This document shows, piece after piece, positions 24,570 to 35,422 of a stretch of DNA of 64,000 bases. The notes under the pieces are model-generated. The model did not search any database. It was given only the letters and a program-made list of their open reading frames with translations, and had not been told where the DNA came from. The first letter of the stretch is position 1. Each line of letters starts with the position of its first letter. The stretch is taken from the NCBI GenBank assembly GCA_036346225.1, contig JARFIW010001082.1, forward strand, positions 5,766,001 through 5,830,000. The letters run 5' to 3'. Source of the DNA: Platerodrilus igneus. Lineage: Eukaryota; Arthropoda; Insecta; Coleoptera; Lycidae. The translations under genes were made by a program, and so were the position numbers.

Positions 24570-25639
24570 TATATCTTAAACTACTGCTTAAACGAACCAA
24601 ATTAAAAAAGGTTTCAGTTTCTAGCAGCCTGATGATTTATTATTAGCCCTTCATTATGTATATCTCGGGATTTGTGGAAAAAAAATTGTGGCGTTTTTTA
24701 GTAAGTTGATAAAAAATAGCATTAATTAAATGAAACATTTTGAATATATTTGGAAAAAAACGATTAGAAACGCTATTTTGAAAATAAACTTTGAATACAC
24801 TATGGACCTAAACAAAGGACTCGAGATATTGGCATTGCATCGTTGTAGATGAGATGGCGCAAATTTTCTGAACACAACAAAAAAATTCACAAAGAAGCTT
24901 TAATAATCTATAAGGCCGCTTGAAAAATAACTGTAATTACAAATAGGTGCTTGTTTCAGTGACTCCTTGAAACTGTAACTTAAATTTTAATTTACTGAAT
25001 TAATATTAATTACAAATTTTAATTCACTAAATTAATATTAATTACATAGTAAACCCATAAGCGACTTCTGTTGTTTTTGTATCATAAATAAGGTTGTTAA
25101 AGAATTAATTTTGCGGTTCAAGTTTTAGAAAATATTATTCAACAGTCAGATGCTGTCATACAACTAAAATAATACACTGTTATAGTTTACTATCTGTTAA
25201 GAATTCCAGTGGCAACTAATTTAAATCCAAAATACAGTAATGACTTTGTTAGCTAAGGTTCATAGTGTATACTAACTTTTTTTCTAATCAAATCGTATAC
25301 AAAATTTTTCAAAATATTATTAACGCAAATAACTAAGAAACGCGATTTTCAATTGTTTTTCGTTTAAAAAAATTTAATCTGCGAAAAATGCGTTCACTTT
25401 GCTAATTTAACCGATATAGTAGCTTCAATAATAGCAAGATAGAAAGTTAGTAATGGTACACACTTAGATGTAAAACCCAGGTATACGTGGTGTTCACAGA
25501 GTAGAGTAAATTAGGGCCACGACTTCATCTCTGTCCTTTATTATTTTCATTTAGTTTATATAGCGCTCTCCTTCTCTGTGGCAGACGGGAAAATCAATGT
25601 GTTAAAAAATAAACTGCGGCAGGCGGAGTTTCCCATGTA
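24570..25639. other. Stretch without recognised genes
   Basis: AT-rich. A direct repeat of AATTAATATTAATTACA occurs at about 24,998-25,014 and 25,031-25,047. No gene was recognised. Confidence 0.4.
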
Positions 25640-26040
25640 ATCTTCTCTGTATGAGTGGAAAAGAAACGGACTACTTAGTCGCAGCGCTAGGGCTTCGTCC
25701 TGAAAGCCCCGTTATGAGCCACTTTTGTTCGCGCGTGTGTAGGGGCGTGGGGTGTGTGGGTCCTCGTCGGCGTGGTGTGAATTGTGGTATTGGAAGAACA
25801 GCGTTCCACGTGACGTCGTCTGGTGGTGAATGGAGATGTGCTCCATTGGGCAAATGAATTGTTGAAAATGGAGTGTAATTGTAATGTTAAAGTAAAAGAA
25901 TTACTCATAGCTTCTAATGTTTCTCTTTTAAATAACGGGTGCTCAGTGGAGCACCACCACATTGGCATTGGGCAATTGAATTGTTGAGAATAGAAGTGTG
26001 GTTGTGAGGTTAGGGTAACAGAATAGAAAAGTCTTTTTAA
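25640..26040. other. GC-richer island of unknown nature, with an internal duplication
   Basis: 25,660-25,860 is markedly richer in G+C and CpG than its neighbours and is open on both strands (25,651-25,857 plus; 25,671-25,853 and 25,687-25,968 minus). None of the frames has a recognisable motif. A block beginning CATTGGGCAA(A/T)TGAATTGTTGA is present twice, near 25,845 and 25,963. It could be an LTR or promoter fragment of an unrecognised element, or a CpG-rich promoter. Confidence 0.3.
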
Positions 26041-26253
26041 AGTAAAAAAAAGAACACACTGGATGAAACTATAATTTGCACAACATGCTTCATTATTATT
26101 ATATTAATTTAATTTATTTAAACTTGTTTTCTACAGAATGCATAATCTTAATGTGCACATTTCTTAGCAGCTCGTATTTGGGCTGATACGAGGTTTTAGA
26201 AAATACATACACATTTATAAATCTAAGCCCATTTTCATGTAAAATTAGAGTGA

Positions 26254-26600
26254 TTAGAGGATTGGTTTTACCACAGCTAGAGGTCCGGCGAATATAGCCC
26301 TAATATTAGATGGGGATAAAGGTCCATGCTTACCCACATCCTTTGTACTAGCAGAGGAAAAGTTATCAAAATTCGGTATAGGTATTTGAATTCCCTGCCT
26401 CACAATGTCAACGTCCTCTTTAGGAATGTCCTTCTTTTTGGAACAACATTGCTTGAGACTGTTTGGCATTGTTGTTTTAGGTATATTATACTTTTTACTA
26501 GCAGAGCGAACACTTATTTTGTCCTGTTGGATTTCATATACAGCTGTTGCGAAAGATTCCTTGATATAATGTTTATTTTTTGCAAAAAATTTTCAAAACT
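26254..26600 (-). pseudogene. Pipsqueak-type helix-turn-helix fragment
   Basis: Reading leftwards from about 26,580, the frame gives KISVRSASKKYNIPKTTMPN, which fits the pipsqueak/CENP-B-like helix-turn-helix pattern S.R.AAkkf.IP..TL. This fold binds DNA in pogo-type transposases and some host proteins. The frame stays open through Met at 26,469 for a further 71 residues (IPKEDVDIVRQGIQIPIPNF and on), which I do not recognise. A TATA-like GGTATATAACG lies upstream at about 26,641-26,651 on the same strand. The neighbourhood (26.9-29.65 kb) looks like debris of a large DNA element, and this may be one of its genes. Confidence 0.45.
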
Positions 26601-26889
26601 GTTGCATTACAACTGACTCCTGTTATAAAAAAATAGTTCGTTATATACCAAAGATCCGCCATGACGTCTGAGCATTTCGCCCGGGTAGGAGGTGAAAACG
26701 TCATGGTACATCAGCATTATGTCAGTGGTGACCGCCATTGGGCGGCCGGAGTGACAATCAAAGGCGTGGATTATTATGATGCATTTACTAAAAATAAGTA
26801 GACATTCTCGCATACAATTAAGAACAATTCTTTATACAATTTTATTTTTAGAGACCGATACAAGTTATAATTTAACTGTAAATAAATCT

Positions 26890-28210
26890 ATTAGCTGTTT
26901 CCGTAAACGGATTATACTCAAACATTGAATAATGAATAATTAAACCATATGCCTTCATTGGTGGTGAGAAATTTTTTGAAGTTTCCAATTCCACTCTCAC
27001 GTCCAGTGGTATTTTTGAGACTTTCAAATTGGCGACGGCAGTCGATTACAAATATAGGCGAATGTCGACTAATCCTCGACCTGAATGATAAATCATGTAT
27101 GCACACATACAAATTCAACAATTAAATGAGTAAAACACGCAACACATCTCTATTTATACTTTTTACAAAATACAATTTGCAAACATACAAGTTACACATC
27201 GGACACCATTGCTCCGGTTTTGACACTACGTTTGATTTACAGTACATACATCACATGGTAGGTAGCTCATGGATATGTAAACTACAACACTATTGCAACC
27301 ATCTAATGTTCATTATCGATGTTTTCAGTTTCATGAGCTTTGATAATCGGAAATTTTGGCAAAGAGACGCTCTTTTAACCATTTGGGCTAGCCGCCAACA
27401 CCTTCTGGAAATTGGTCGGGGGTGACATGTGATTATTTGCGGCAGTGTTGTTGGGTAATTTTCATTGCAATAATCGTTGAAGATATAGTGACTTGCGCAA
27501 AGTTCACTTTCTAGTAAAATTATATCTCGTTTTTCCTCAGTCAACTCAATATTTAACTCACGATTTTCATTTACCATTCCATCAACAAACTCCTCATAAA
27601 ATGCAGGACAGCTTCGACTATGCGATCCTTGCAGCACGTAGATCATTACTTCACTCAACTGAAATATTTTAAAGATTTCATTTTGATTCAAAACAATAGC
27701 ATTTCAATATTTTACAATATCCAAATTAAACGTATTCCCTTGTTGTAAAATGTTTCCCACACATACATTTCTGAGATTGGATATATCCACAGCCAGTTTA
27801 TAATTTAAATTCGCGATCAAGTTGTAATACTACCTCATCTAATCCATCAGTTATTCCATTTAGTTTAACTAGATTTGCAGCCCGTGCAAATTCTCTAATT
27901 CTAAACTCTACTAAGTTGCAGAAATTTGTCCAATCATTTTTACTGCACAGCTTCTGCACATCACTACAGCAAACAATTTTAAGCCCAGTCTTAAACCTCC
28001 GCGTAAGTCAAATCCTACTTTAATAATGTGATGGTGAGAACAGGGTTTTAAATCACTTAAAAGGTAGAGAGTCTTGTTTACCAGCTTGATTAGGTTTAAT
28101 TGCAGTAAATTATCTGTAACGTCAACACCAGCATCGTATTTTCAACTGAGACGACCGACTAACATTCGCAAATTTGTATTCTAAAATTTTTCTTGGCTTA
28201 TAGATTGGAT
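26890..28210 (-). pseudogene. Frameshifted minus-strand gene of unknown function
   Basis: A coding-like trail runs leftwards from about 28,210 to 26,890, with one clean segment of 133 residues at 27,290-27,691. That segment contains LTEEKRDIILLESELCASHY, Cys residues and a conserved-looking CHPRPISRRCWRLAQMVKR. Upstream pieces include SHHIIKVGFDLRGGL (near 28,030) and MDEVVLQLDRELNYKL-like sequence near 27,800-27,850; downstream pieces include SIGNFKKFL-like sequence near 26,960. The composition is that of a globular protein, but I cannot name the family. It faces the zinc-finger/PolB-associated fragment at 28,690-29,654, the arrangement expected inside one large DNA element. I infer that the two belong together. 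Confidence 0.4.
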
Positions 28211-28689
28211 GCAGAGCATGTGCAGTTCAATCTTGAGTCTGTCTATATGGGGAACTAAAAACATGTCCTTACAGGAAGAACAACTCAATATCTAAACCAA
28301 CAGTTATGTTGTCCTGGATTTATCCGAGTTTATTAGGTATCGAAAGAATAAAAAAAGTTCAATGTTGTTAAATTTACGACCTAGCCTTCAAACTAACTTG
28401 CCGGGTAAACCTTCTATAACATTCTAATAGATATTTTGCATACTTCTGAGAATTCATCATCATTTACAAGACTTGACAGCAACACTCTAGAACATTCCAT
28501 TGTAACAAACCCAACAATGGATCTATATAAGTCATCGTCGTCACATTAATTCTCAATCCTAACACGTCTTATGCATATACATTATTAAACTGCTAACTCA
28601 TTTGAATGTAATAATTTAATATTTTCCGCTTTGATGATTAATAATACCTGTGCAATTTTTAGAAAATTGTGGAATCAACACGATGCATC

Positions 28690-29654
28690 ACTTGCGGGTA
28701 GTTTGGCACAACATTCACCAGACGGAACGAAAACCAGCGTTACCAGGAAAACCAGCATAATGGAATAGTTCCATCGACATCTACCAGCGTCAAACGCCAG
28801 TCTGCTGTTGCTGGCCATGAACTTTCAAAATGATGCTATGGAAGAATATCACATCAAGTGCGCCGTTTGCAAAGCAGTGGTTCCAAGAGCAAGATATATC
28901 GCTCATTTGCGCACTAATAGGCACAGGACTTCTGCAAAAATTTCAATCGACGAAGATGCATCTATTTAGATCGTTAACTCAAGTCGCGAATTGCTACTTA
29001 TCGAATAAACAATATCCACTCCACCCGCTCTATATTAGATTTCGTTTGAAAGCGTTAAGAATTTGAAGGTTCATTCTGCTATAACGGTAAATTGCCAAGT
29101 ATTTGGTGAATATGTGAAGATGAATGATTCGAAAGTGATCATGTTAAATCTTTTAATGCTAAGAATATTACTATAAACAGAACTAGTAACTTGGTGGAGG
29201 TATACGATTCTCTGGCTGAAACCATGTCAGCTAAATCCGACGAGTTTCAAGAGCGAGAATAAGGGGGTCCTTGCCAAAGGTTTTACACATCGAGATCAAC
29301 ACCAATACATGCAAACTCCTGAGAGGATCTGCGTACATAAAGCTGACGGAGTGGATCAATCAGTAACAAGTGTATGTAAACGTACAAAAAATCAACTCTG
29401 CCTGTTTTACTTGGGCCACAGTTTCGGCGCTTTATTCCACAGATCAACACTCTGAAAAAACTTCCAAGTATCTTCAATACTCCCAAATTCTGAATTTGGA
29501 TGGCATTCATTTCCCCATGGCAATGAGCGATACCTCCAAATTCGAACGTACTAACGATATAAGTGTTAGCGTGTTTGGAGTAACGGTGAAGTCAATAGTG
29601 AGACCGTTGCACTTTATCGAAATAAAAACAGGAAACGTCAACCTGCATGGCTAG
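28690..29654 (+). pseudogene. Zinc-finger / DNA-polymerase-B-associated protein, degraded copy
   Basis: A decayed homologue of the gene at 46,796-47,602. It has one C2H2 finger, CAVCKAVVPRARYIAHLRTN followed by RH (near 28,860-28,925), then an insect-element domain with VKSFNAKNITINRTSNLVEV (near 29,143) and ETMSAKSDEFQERE ending in a stop. After frame changes it continues past the point where the other copy ends: an LRGSAYIKL-like segment near 29,315, then an open frame at 29,370-29,654 with VNVQKINSACFTWATVSALY and DTSKFERTNDISVSVFG. In my knowledge this later module is found at the N-terminus of polymerase-B-encoding mobile elements of insects. The polymerase core is missing here. Confidence 0.6.
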
Positions 29655-30934
29655 ACGTTTAAGGAAATGTAAAATACCCTCAATGCAACCGTAAAGTACA
29701 GATAAGAAATAAAGTACGTGACTAATAAGTAAATAATGGCACAATAACCTTGTATTCAGTATACATGAAATATGCTACGTTGTGAGAACAAAATTGTAGA
29801 AAGAAAAATGACATATTACAACTAAGCTTGACAAGTAAGAAGTTAAGTTGAAGAAAAGTACAGAAGTTAAGTTGAAAAGTATTACATCTTCAAGATGCGA
29901 ACACAAACTTCCAGCACAGGAAAACGCGGCGCGCGCCCTTTTTCTCAGCTACGCTTGCAAGTGTAGGGTATGTTTCAATCACGTGTTCGTAGCTAACGTC
30001 GCGACGACCAGAGTCAAGGGGTTAGGAATTTGGGAGTTCACCACACAAATATTTTTAGATTTCGTTTGGATGAAGAGGGCTTTTGTTAGCTGGAAAGAAA
30101 ATAAAAAAAGAGACCGGTCTTTCTGGATATCCTTAAAATTTTACAGAGAAACTGAAAATGAACTACAAATAAAGTTAGAGCTTTTTTTGTTATAATTTAT
30201 AAATATGTATATGTAAAATTATAAGTGTAAGTTGCAAATGGTATGTAGTTTTATGGTAGGAAATTGATGTTACGTTCAATAATTATTTTGTAGAACTATG
30301 AATAACAACGGAACTAGTTTTGTTTAAATATAAGCATAGTATTATCGGGAAAGGAAGTTAGAACATTTCAAAAGATTAAGAAACATGTGTGCATTAATTT
30401 TAAATGTAAGCTTTATTTGTTGGAAATATTGTTTGTTAAAGGAAGAATGAAAAGTTCGTATTTTAATGCTCAATAGAACGGTGAAAGTAAAAGTTGGTAT
30501 TGCACTATATCTTCTATATACTGTTATTAAGGGAATTTCCAAAAAATTAAATTTAGAATGTCATGTATATCAATATTGAAAGCTGGAACAATGGTGTGGT
30601 AGTATTATGGACTGATTTAGTGTTTTTTCTTTACGATTTCTTTAAGTAATACCTAACGAGTTGCATGTTAGGAATTAATTTCTTTTTAGAAATATTTATT
30701 AGTATTGCAATTATGTAATGTTAACAGAAGTTACATTTAAGCTGAATTTTATTTCAATGCATTGATAAAGTAGTAAAACATTAGATAAATTTGCGAAAAG
30801 ATATTTAGTCATCCTAGTAATGGAGTCATATTTGGGAGAAAAACTCTATTTTACGAATTTTTGTAATATGACCAAAATGTAAAGGCTGTTTTTAAGCTAT
30901 TGTAGAGAAAGGTAAAGTATGACGCGACACAATT
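29655..30934. other. Stretch without recognised genes
   Basis: A 115-residue plus-strand frame (29,848-30,195) has a basic composition but no recognisable motif and begins in a small duplication (GAAGTTAAGTTGAAAAGTA-like repeats at 29,838-29,880). The rest is AT-rich without features. Confidence 0.35.
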
Positions 30935-31250
30935 TCGAAAACCAAACGCAAAGGAGACCTATTCGGAATAACCGTCAACCGTGTAGGGAAAGTATCGAAA
31001 GGGATTGCAAAGACAAGACGGTTTGGCACGCCTTATTTATGACAACAGATAACGTCATTGTAAGGTATTTTTTTATATCAACCATTTCAAATGTTTATTT
31101 TTATTACTGTTATTATTTTTTCCATTGGAACAACCCACTCCCGCACCACTTTAGTTAGGCGGTGCACCCTTAAAATTGTTACGAGATTCCTGCCCCTTTA
31201 GAGCAAATCTAAATTTGTAACGTAACGCCACTGGTATCTGTAACACAAGT
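30935..31250 (+). repeat. Dispersed repeat, copy 2, next to the BEL/Pao fragment
   Basis: Homologous to 22,196-22,520 over most of its length. It lies about 100 bp upstream of BEL/Pao pol sequence in the same orientation, which fits an LTR or leader fragment of that element. No primer-binding site could be confirmed. Confidence 0.55.
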
Positions 31251-31339
31251 TCAAAAAATCTGCAAAACACGGTAATTTTCAAGTATATTTTTAAGGTTTT
31301 GGAAGAATGAATGCATGAGAATATCGTAAAGAGAGTTCT

Positions 31340-33000
31340 CGTTGAAGAACTTGATAACCAGTCCCATTAACATCCATATCGGAATGTTATAAAGGAGTCA
31401 AGTGTGACATCAAGAATAAGATCAGTTTTCGAAGCATCAACACATGCCAAAGGACAACTTTCTATCAACGGGTCCAATTTATTAGAAGCATGTATCAACT
31501 TTGATTATAGGTTTCAAAAATATTGTTATGGAGTTACAGCCGATATTCGGAAGGCTTTTTTGCAAATCGGCATTATGTTACGAAATCGCGATTACTTGAG
31601 ATTTCTTTGGCAGGAAAACCCACAGATGAACAAAGTTGTACTATATCGACACAAACGTGTCGTGTTTGGCGTGATGCTCCAACCTGCTTTTGCTTGGAGC
31701 CTGTATTACTCATCAACTAAATTCAGTTACTGAAAGTTAGGCGGAAACAACCAGAAAGTTAAGTTTTACCTTTTACGCAAAAGACTGTTTGACGAGTCTA
31801 GCCAGTGTCAACGAATTAAATAGGTTTGTTGAAGAAGCTCCCATAGTAATGTCGAATGCCAGGTTCGAGTTGCGAGGATGGGAGAATATATCATAATATT
31901 TATTTCTTTTAACTTCCACTTGAATTAACATGCAGCGAGAACATACCAACAGACACATTCCCATTCTCGCACCCCAGCCTAACTATCACAACATTACACA
32001 AACCATCCAGACTACAGTACGCTAGAACCACTCCACCTTTTCAATTAGCACGAAGCAATAGATCATACAAGGTGACAAACAGATCGTGGAAGAAAAGAAG
32101 AGCAACAGAACAAGCACATCTACCAAGGAATTTATATATGCTTAATTAGAATGTACAAACTAGGATAGGGCTTGGCCAACGTGTAGCTTAAAACAGTAAT
32201 ATACAAAAACAAAATAGGAGAATACCTTACACAACAACTCTACGTTAGTTTATGACAGTAGTCGTGGATTCGATCGGACTCAAGTGGAACATAAAAGAAG
32301 ATTCGTTGAACTGCGCCGTACCGTAAAAAATAAAGACAGTAGTAACCAAACAGATTATGCTGTCGTTTACACGTAAACTTTTTGATCTGATAGGTTTTAC
32401 GTGTCCGCTTACCTTACTCTCAAAACTGTTAATCAAAGAAAATTGGAGTTCAAAACAGTTCACCGCAAACGTTTCTAAACGCTTCATGAAGTGGTTGAAA
32501 CTTTCTATATTATCTGAAATGCGAATACCAAGGTGGATAGCCATAAAACCGTCGCCGGAAGAAAGTTTGACGTTGTACACTTTTTCAGACGCGAGGCCGA
32601 ATGCTTATGCTGCTTGTGTGTTCTTTCGTAAAAAAAGAACAGTTTTAATATTTTTGTTCAGCTTGTTCAAGTAAGTGTACCTTAGGGACCACTATACATC
32701 GTTTAGAATTGATTGCGTGTTTCACACTCGTCGGATTGAGAGTGTTAAGAAAAGTATGAAGGCGGAACACGTTTCAGTGAGTTATTGGTGTCATTCTATA
32801 AATGCGCTATACTGGATCAAAGCAGACATACAATAGGATGCCTTTGTTAGAAATAGGCTAAAAGAAATACGTTCATGTACTGCTTCAGATCAGAGGCGAC
32901 CTGTACCTAGAGATATAAATTCTGTCGATTTACCGTCAAGAGGTTGTATTCAAAGTCAATAATTGTTGTCACGATGGTGGGAAGGACCTGAATAGCTCCG
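31340..33000 (+). pseudogene. BEL/Pao retrotransposon pol fragment
   Basis: A BEL/Pao polyprotein fragment with frameshifts. The reverse transcriptase begins with VTSRIRSVFEASTHAKGQLS (31,404 on) and contains GVTADIRKAFLQI with RDYLRFLW (motif A region), which is typical of Pao enzymes. A stretch of foreign-looking sequence (about 31,900-32,255) interrupts it. Downstream, 32,357-32,674 has LFDLIGFTCPLTLLSKLL and IPRWIAIKPSPEESLTLYTF followed by SDARPNAYAA, the connection/RNase H region of this clade. 32,690-32,990 continues with SINALYWIKAD-like and DINSVDLPSRGC segments. Protease, integrase core and both LTRs are missing. It runs directly into gypsy sequence at about 33,050. Confidence 0.85.
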
Positions 33001-33144
33001 TAGACTCGAAGAATGCTGGCTGAAAGCCGAGATATGTAGACAATAGGAACGGAGGGAATCGGAGACGTTATGCGGGGTGGTCGAGATGGTTTTTAGGAGG
33101 ATGCAGACAGGAATGACAGTTGGAGACGGGGAAATAACACAAAT

Positions 33145-33594
33145 GTGAATACAGTTGTTAATAATAGTAACGATAATGATAGAAGTGATCCGCGGTCATC
33201 CAGTAATGCAGTCAAGTTTATCCAGGTTGCGAAAAAATTTCTAAGTAGCTCAGAAGTAAGTGAAATCGATTACGGTGCTGGGCTGGGCTCACCTCTAATT
33301 GAGGCTGAGGTGTTAAGAAAAAAAGTAGAAGCTTTGCTAGATTTGTGCAGTCAGTGTTCTGCCGTTTGCGAGGTATTTTTTAGGAAATTGCAAAAAATTA
33401 ATACACAGTTGCCTGTTTTGCCGGTGACGAATATAACGGTGACGGTTGCAGTAGGGGCAACTACACAGGGGGTTAGGAAACATGTACTGATGCCATTGGA
33501 AGTAGAAGGTGCTTGTTTCGATGTGTCGTGTATTGTGGTGAAAAAACTCAAAGAGTTAATTTTAGGTTGGTTGAGAAAGACAAGGTTAAATTAG
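33145..33594 (+). pseudogene. Gypsy Gag-protease junction with degenerate aspartic protease
   Basis: A 149-residue frame whose second half matches the retropepsin region of gypsy elements: LLDLCSQCSAVCEVFFRKL, then LPVLPVTNITV, ACFDVSCIVVKKL and ELILGWL. The active-site triplet, normally D-S/T-G, reads D-L-C here, so the catalytic Gly and Ser/Thr are lost. The N-terminal half (Asn/Ser-rich) could be the end of Gag. The frame continues after a shift into DKVKLDFRKMRM-like sequence and then toward reverse transcriptase. In an active element this enzyme would process the polyprotein. Confidence 0.65.
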
Positions 33595-33779
33595 ATTTTA
33601 GGAAAATGCGGATGAGTATCGAAAGTTGTGCGATAAAAACAGGTCTTTTATTAGAAAGTTTGTAGGGGAAAAATTGTCCATAAATTTTATACAAGAAGAT
33701 ATAGAGGTGAGACCCGTTCGTCACGAATATAGTGAGGAGTTGATGGAAGCGGCGGATCAGGCCTAAACATTCAATGTGG

Positions 33780-35420
33780 AGCAGAGAGATGAATTTTTTG
33801 GCACTCTGAACAAATTTTTGGGCGTGTTTCAGAAACGCCCGGATTAATTAGTAGTTATGAACACGAAATTAGGATGCGGGATGTCACCCCGTTTTTTAGA
33901 GCTCCATATCCAACACCATTTACCTTTAAGGAGAAAATGCGACTGCGGATTCAGGAGATGAGAAAAGGGGGCAATAGAGCAGGCTCAAACCGATTACATT
34001 TCGCCATTGGTTGTTGTGACTCATCATCATTACGTCTTTAATCCTGGAAGTGGTTAGACGCGTACCCTCATTGTTTCGTGTGCTAACCTGCACATTTCCC
34101 TGAAATTTACATAGTCTGCATATTTCACTATCTGCGTGAAATAGTCTGAAGTAGGTCTACCTCTACCTCTTTTTTCCTATCTCTGCTTGTAACATATCAC
34201 ACACTCCCCGAAAATGCCTTAGGACGTATCCTGCCCTTCTATTTCTCCTATTTTTTCTTCTTTTCCTCAGATATCTTTATTCCCCTACTATTTCTATATC
34301 CTCTTTGTTCTTAACTTTGTCCATGCTATCATCCTCATACATTTGAAGCACAACGGTTTTTGTCTGCTTCCCCTACTTTCCCTATTTCATAGACGTACTG
34401 TACTGTGTTCCACACGTATGCTTTCAACAATTTTTTCCTTGTTTTTATGTTTGTTGTTTTCGAACATAGCCGCTGCTCTTTCTTGTTAGATACGGTTCGG
34501 TTCCCCTTCTATTGTTAACAAATATATAAAATACTTACCCGTAATGTGAAGGGGGTTAAGAAGCCTGCGGCTACCAAGTTCCTCCCTCACTTAACCATTT
34601 GCTGAGTTGTTGTGACTAAAAATTTGTCTCGAGGCGAGTTTTTAAATCAGAGGATGGTGTGCCACCATCTCTTGCTGCCCAATACGGATAAACTTTTTTG
34701 GCGTTTTGACGACGATCGGTACTAATCTAGTTTGGACATGACAATGTGATATTATAAGTTCCTATTCGTCTGTGTGACAGGAAATTTAGAGGATTTTTAT
34801 GAAGGTAACATATGTCTTCAAGGTTTTGCCGTTTGGGCTTTCAACATAAGTTGCTAGTTTTATTAGAGGCCTAAACACCGTGCTGGATCCCGAGCTGCAA
34901 TCGTTTTCAATTTTGTATATAGATGATTTGTTCAATTTCTCGAGAAATTTCGAGGAGCATATTAAACATTTACAATTAATTTTTTCAAAATTTGGCGAAG
35001 CAAACTTGACTGTAAAACTTCGAAGATCTGCAAGGGGAAGTGTGACTTTTGTGGGGAATATTATAATCCCACGGAGTATTTCAATGGATCCTAATCGTAT
35101 AAAGGCGATTCAAGATATGCCAGCTCCGCGGAACGTGCGGGAGTTGAATTGATTTTTGGGAATGGTCAATTATGACGGAACATTTTGTAAAAGTTTTGCA
35201 GATTTAACAATCCCATTGTTAAAATTATTGAAAAAATGGGAGCGGTGGAAGTGGAGAGAAAGTGAGGAAGAGGCTTTCAAAAGTATTAAGACGGCCAATC
35301 TAAATATAACAATGTTGGCGCATCCGGCGTTAGATAAACAATTTTTTATTGAAGCCGATAGTTCCAGCTATGGCATTTGTGCTTGTTTGCACCATATGGG
35401 CAATTCTGACGAAAAAATGT
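33780..35420 (+). pseudogene. Gypsy reverse transcriptase and start of RNase H, split by an insertion
   Basis: The 5' part (33,840-34,021) reads through PFFRAPYPTPFTFKEKMRLR to a PLVVVT motif. A LINE then intervenes, and the sequence resumes near 34,606. The catalytic part (34,880-35,152) has FSILYIDDLFNFSRNFEEHI with the YIDD box and VTFVGNIIIPRSISMDPNRI; a single stop separates it from 35,156-35,422, which has GMVNYDGTFCKSFADLTIPL and HPALDKQFFIEADSSSYGI, the reverse-transcriptase/RNase H transition. The catalytic Asp pair is intact, but the gene is broken by stops and the insertion. Confidence 0.88.
34022..34605 (-). mobile_element. 5'-truncated LINE inserted in the gypsy reverse transcriptase gene
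   Basis: The segment is flanked by an exact 12-bp direct repeat GTTGTTGTGACT (34,010-34,021 and 34,606-34,617). The gypsy reading (PLVVVT) stops at the left copy and resumes at the right. On the minus strand it ends in a short ATGATGATG tail and contains GAAAGCATACGTG and AAAGTTAAGAACAAAGAGG, which resemble 20,300-20,390 of the LINE at 17.9-20.65 kb. Variable-length duplication, 5' truncation and a microsatellite tail are standard marks of target-primed LINE insertion. Confidence 0.8.
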
Positions 35421-35422
35421 AA

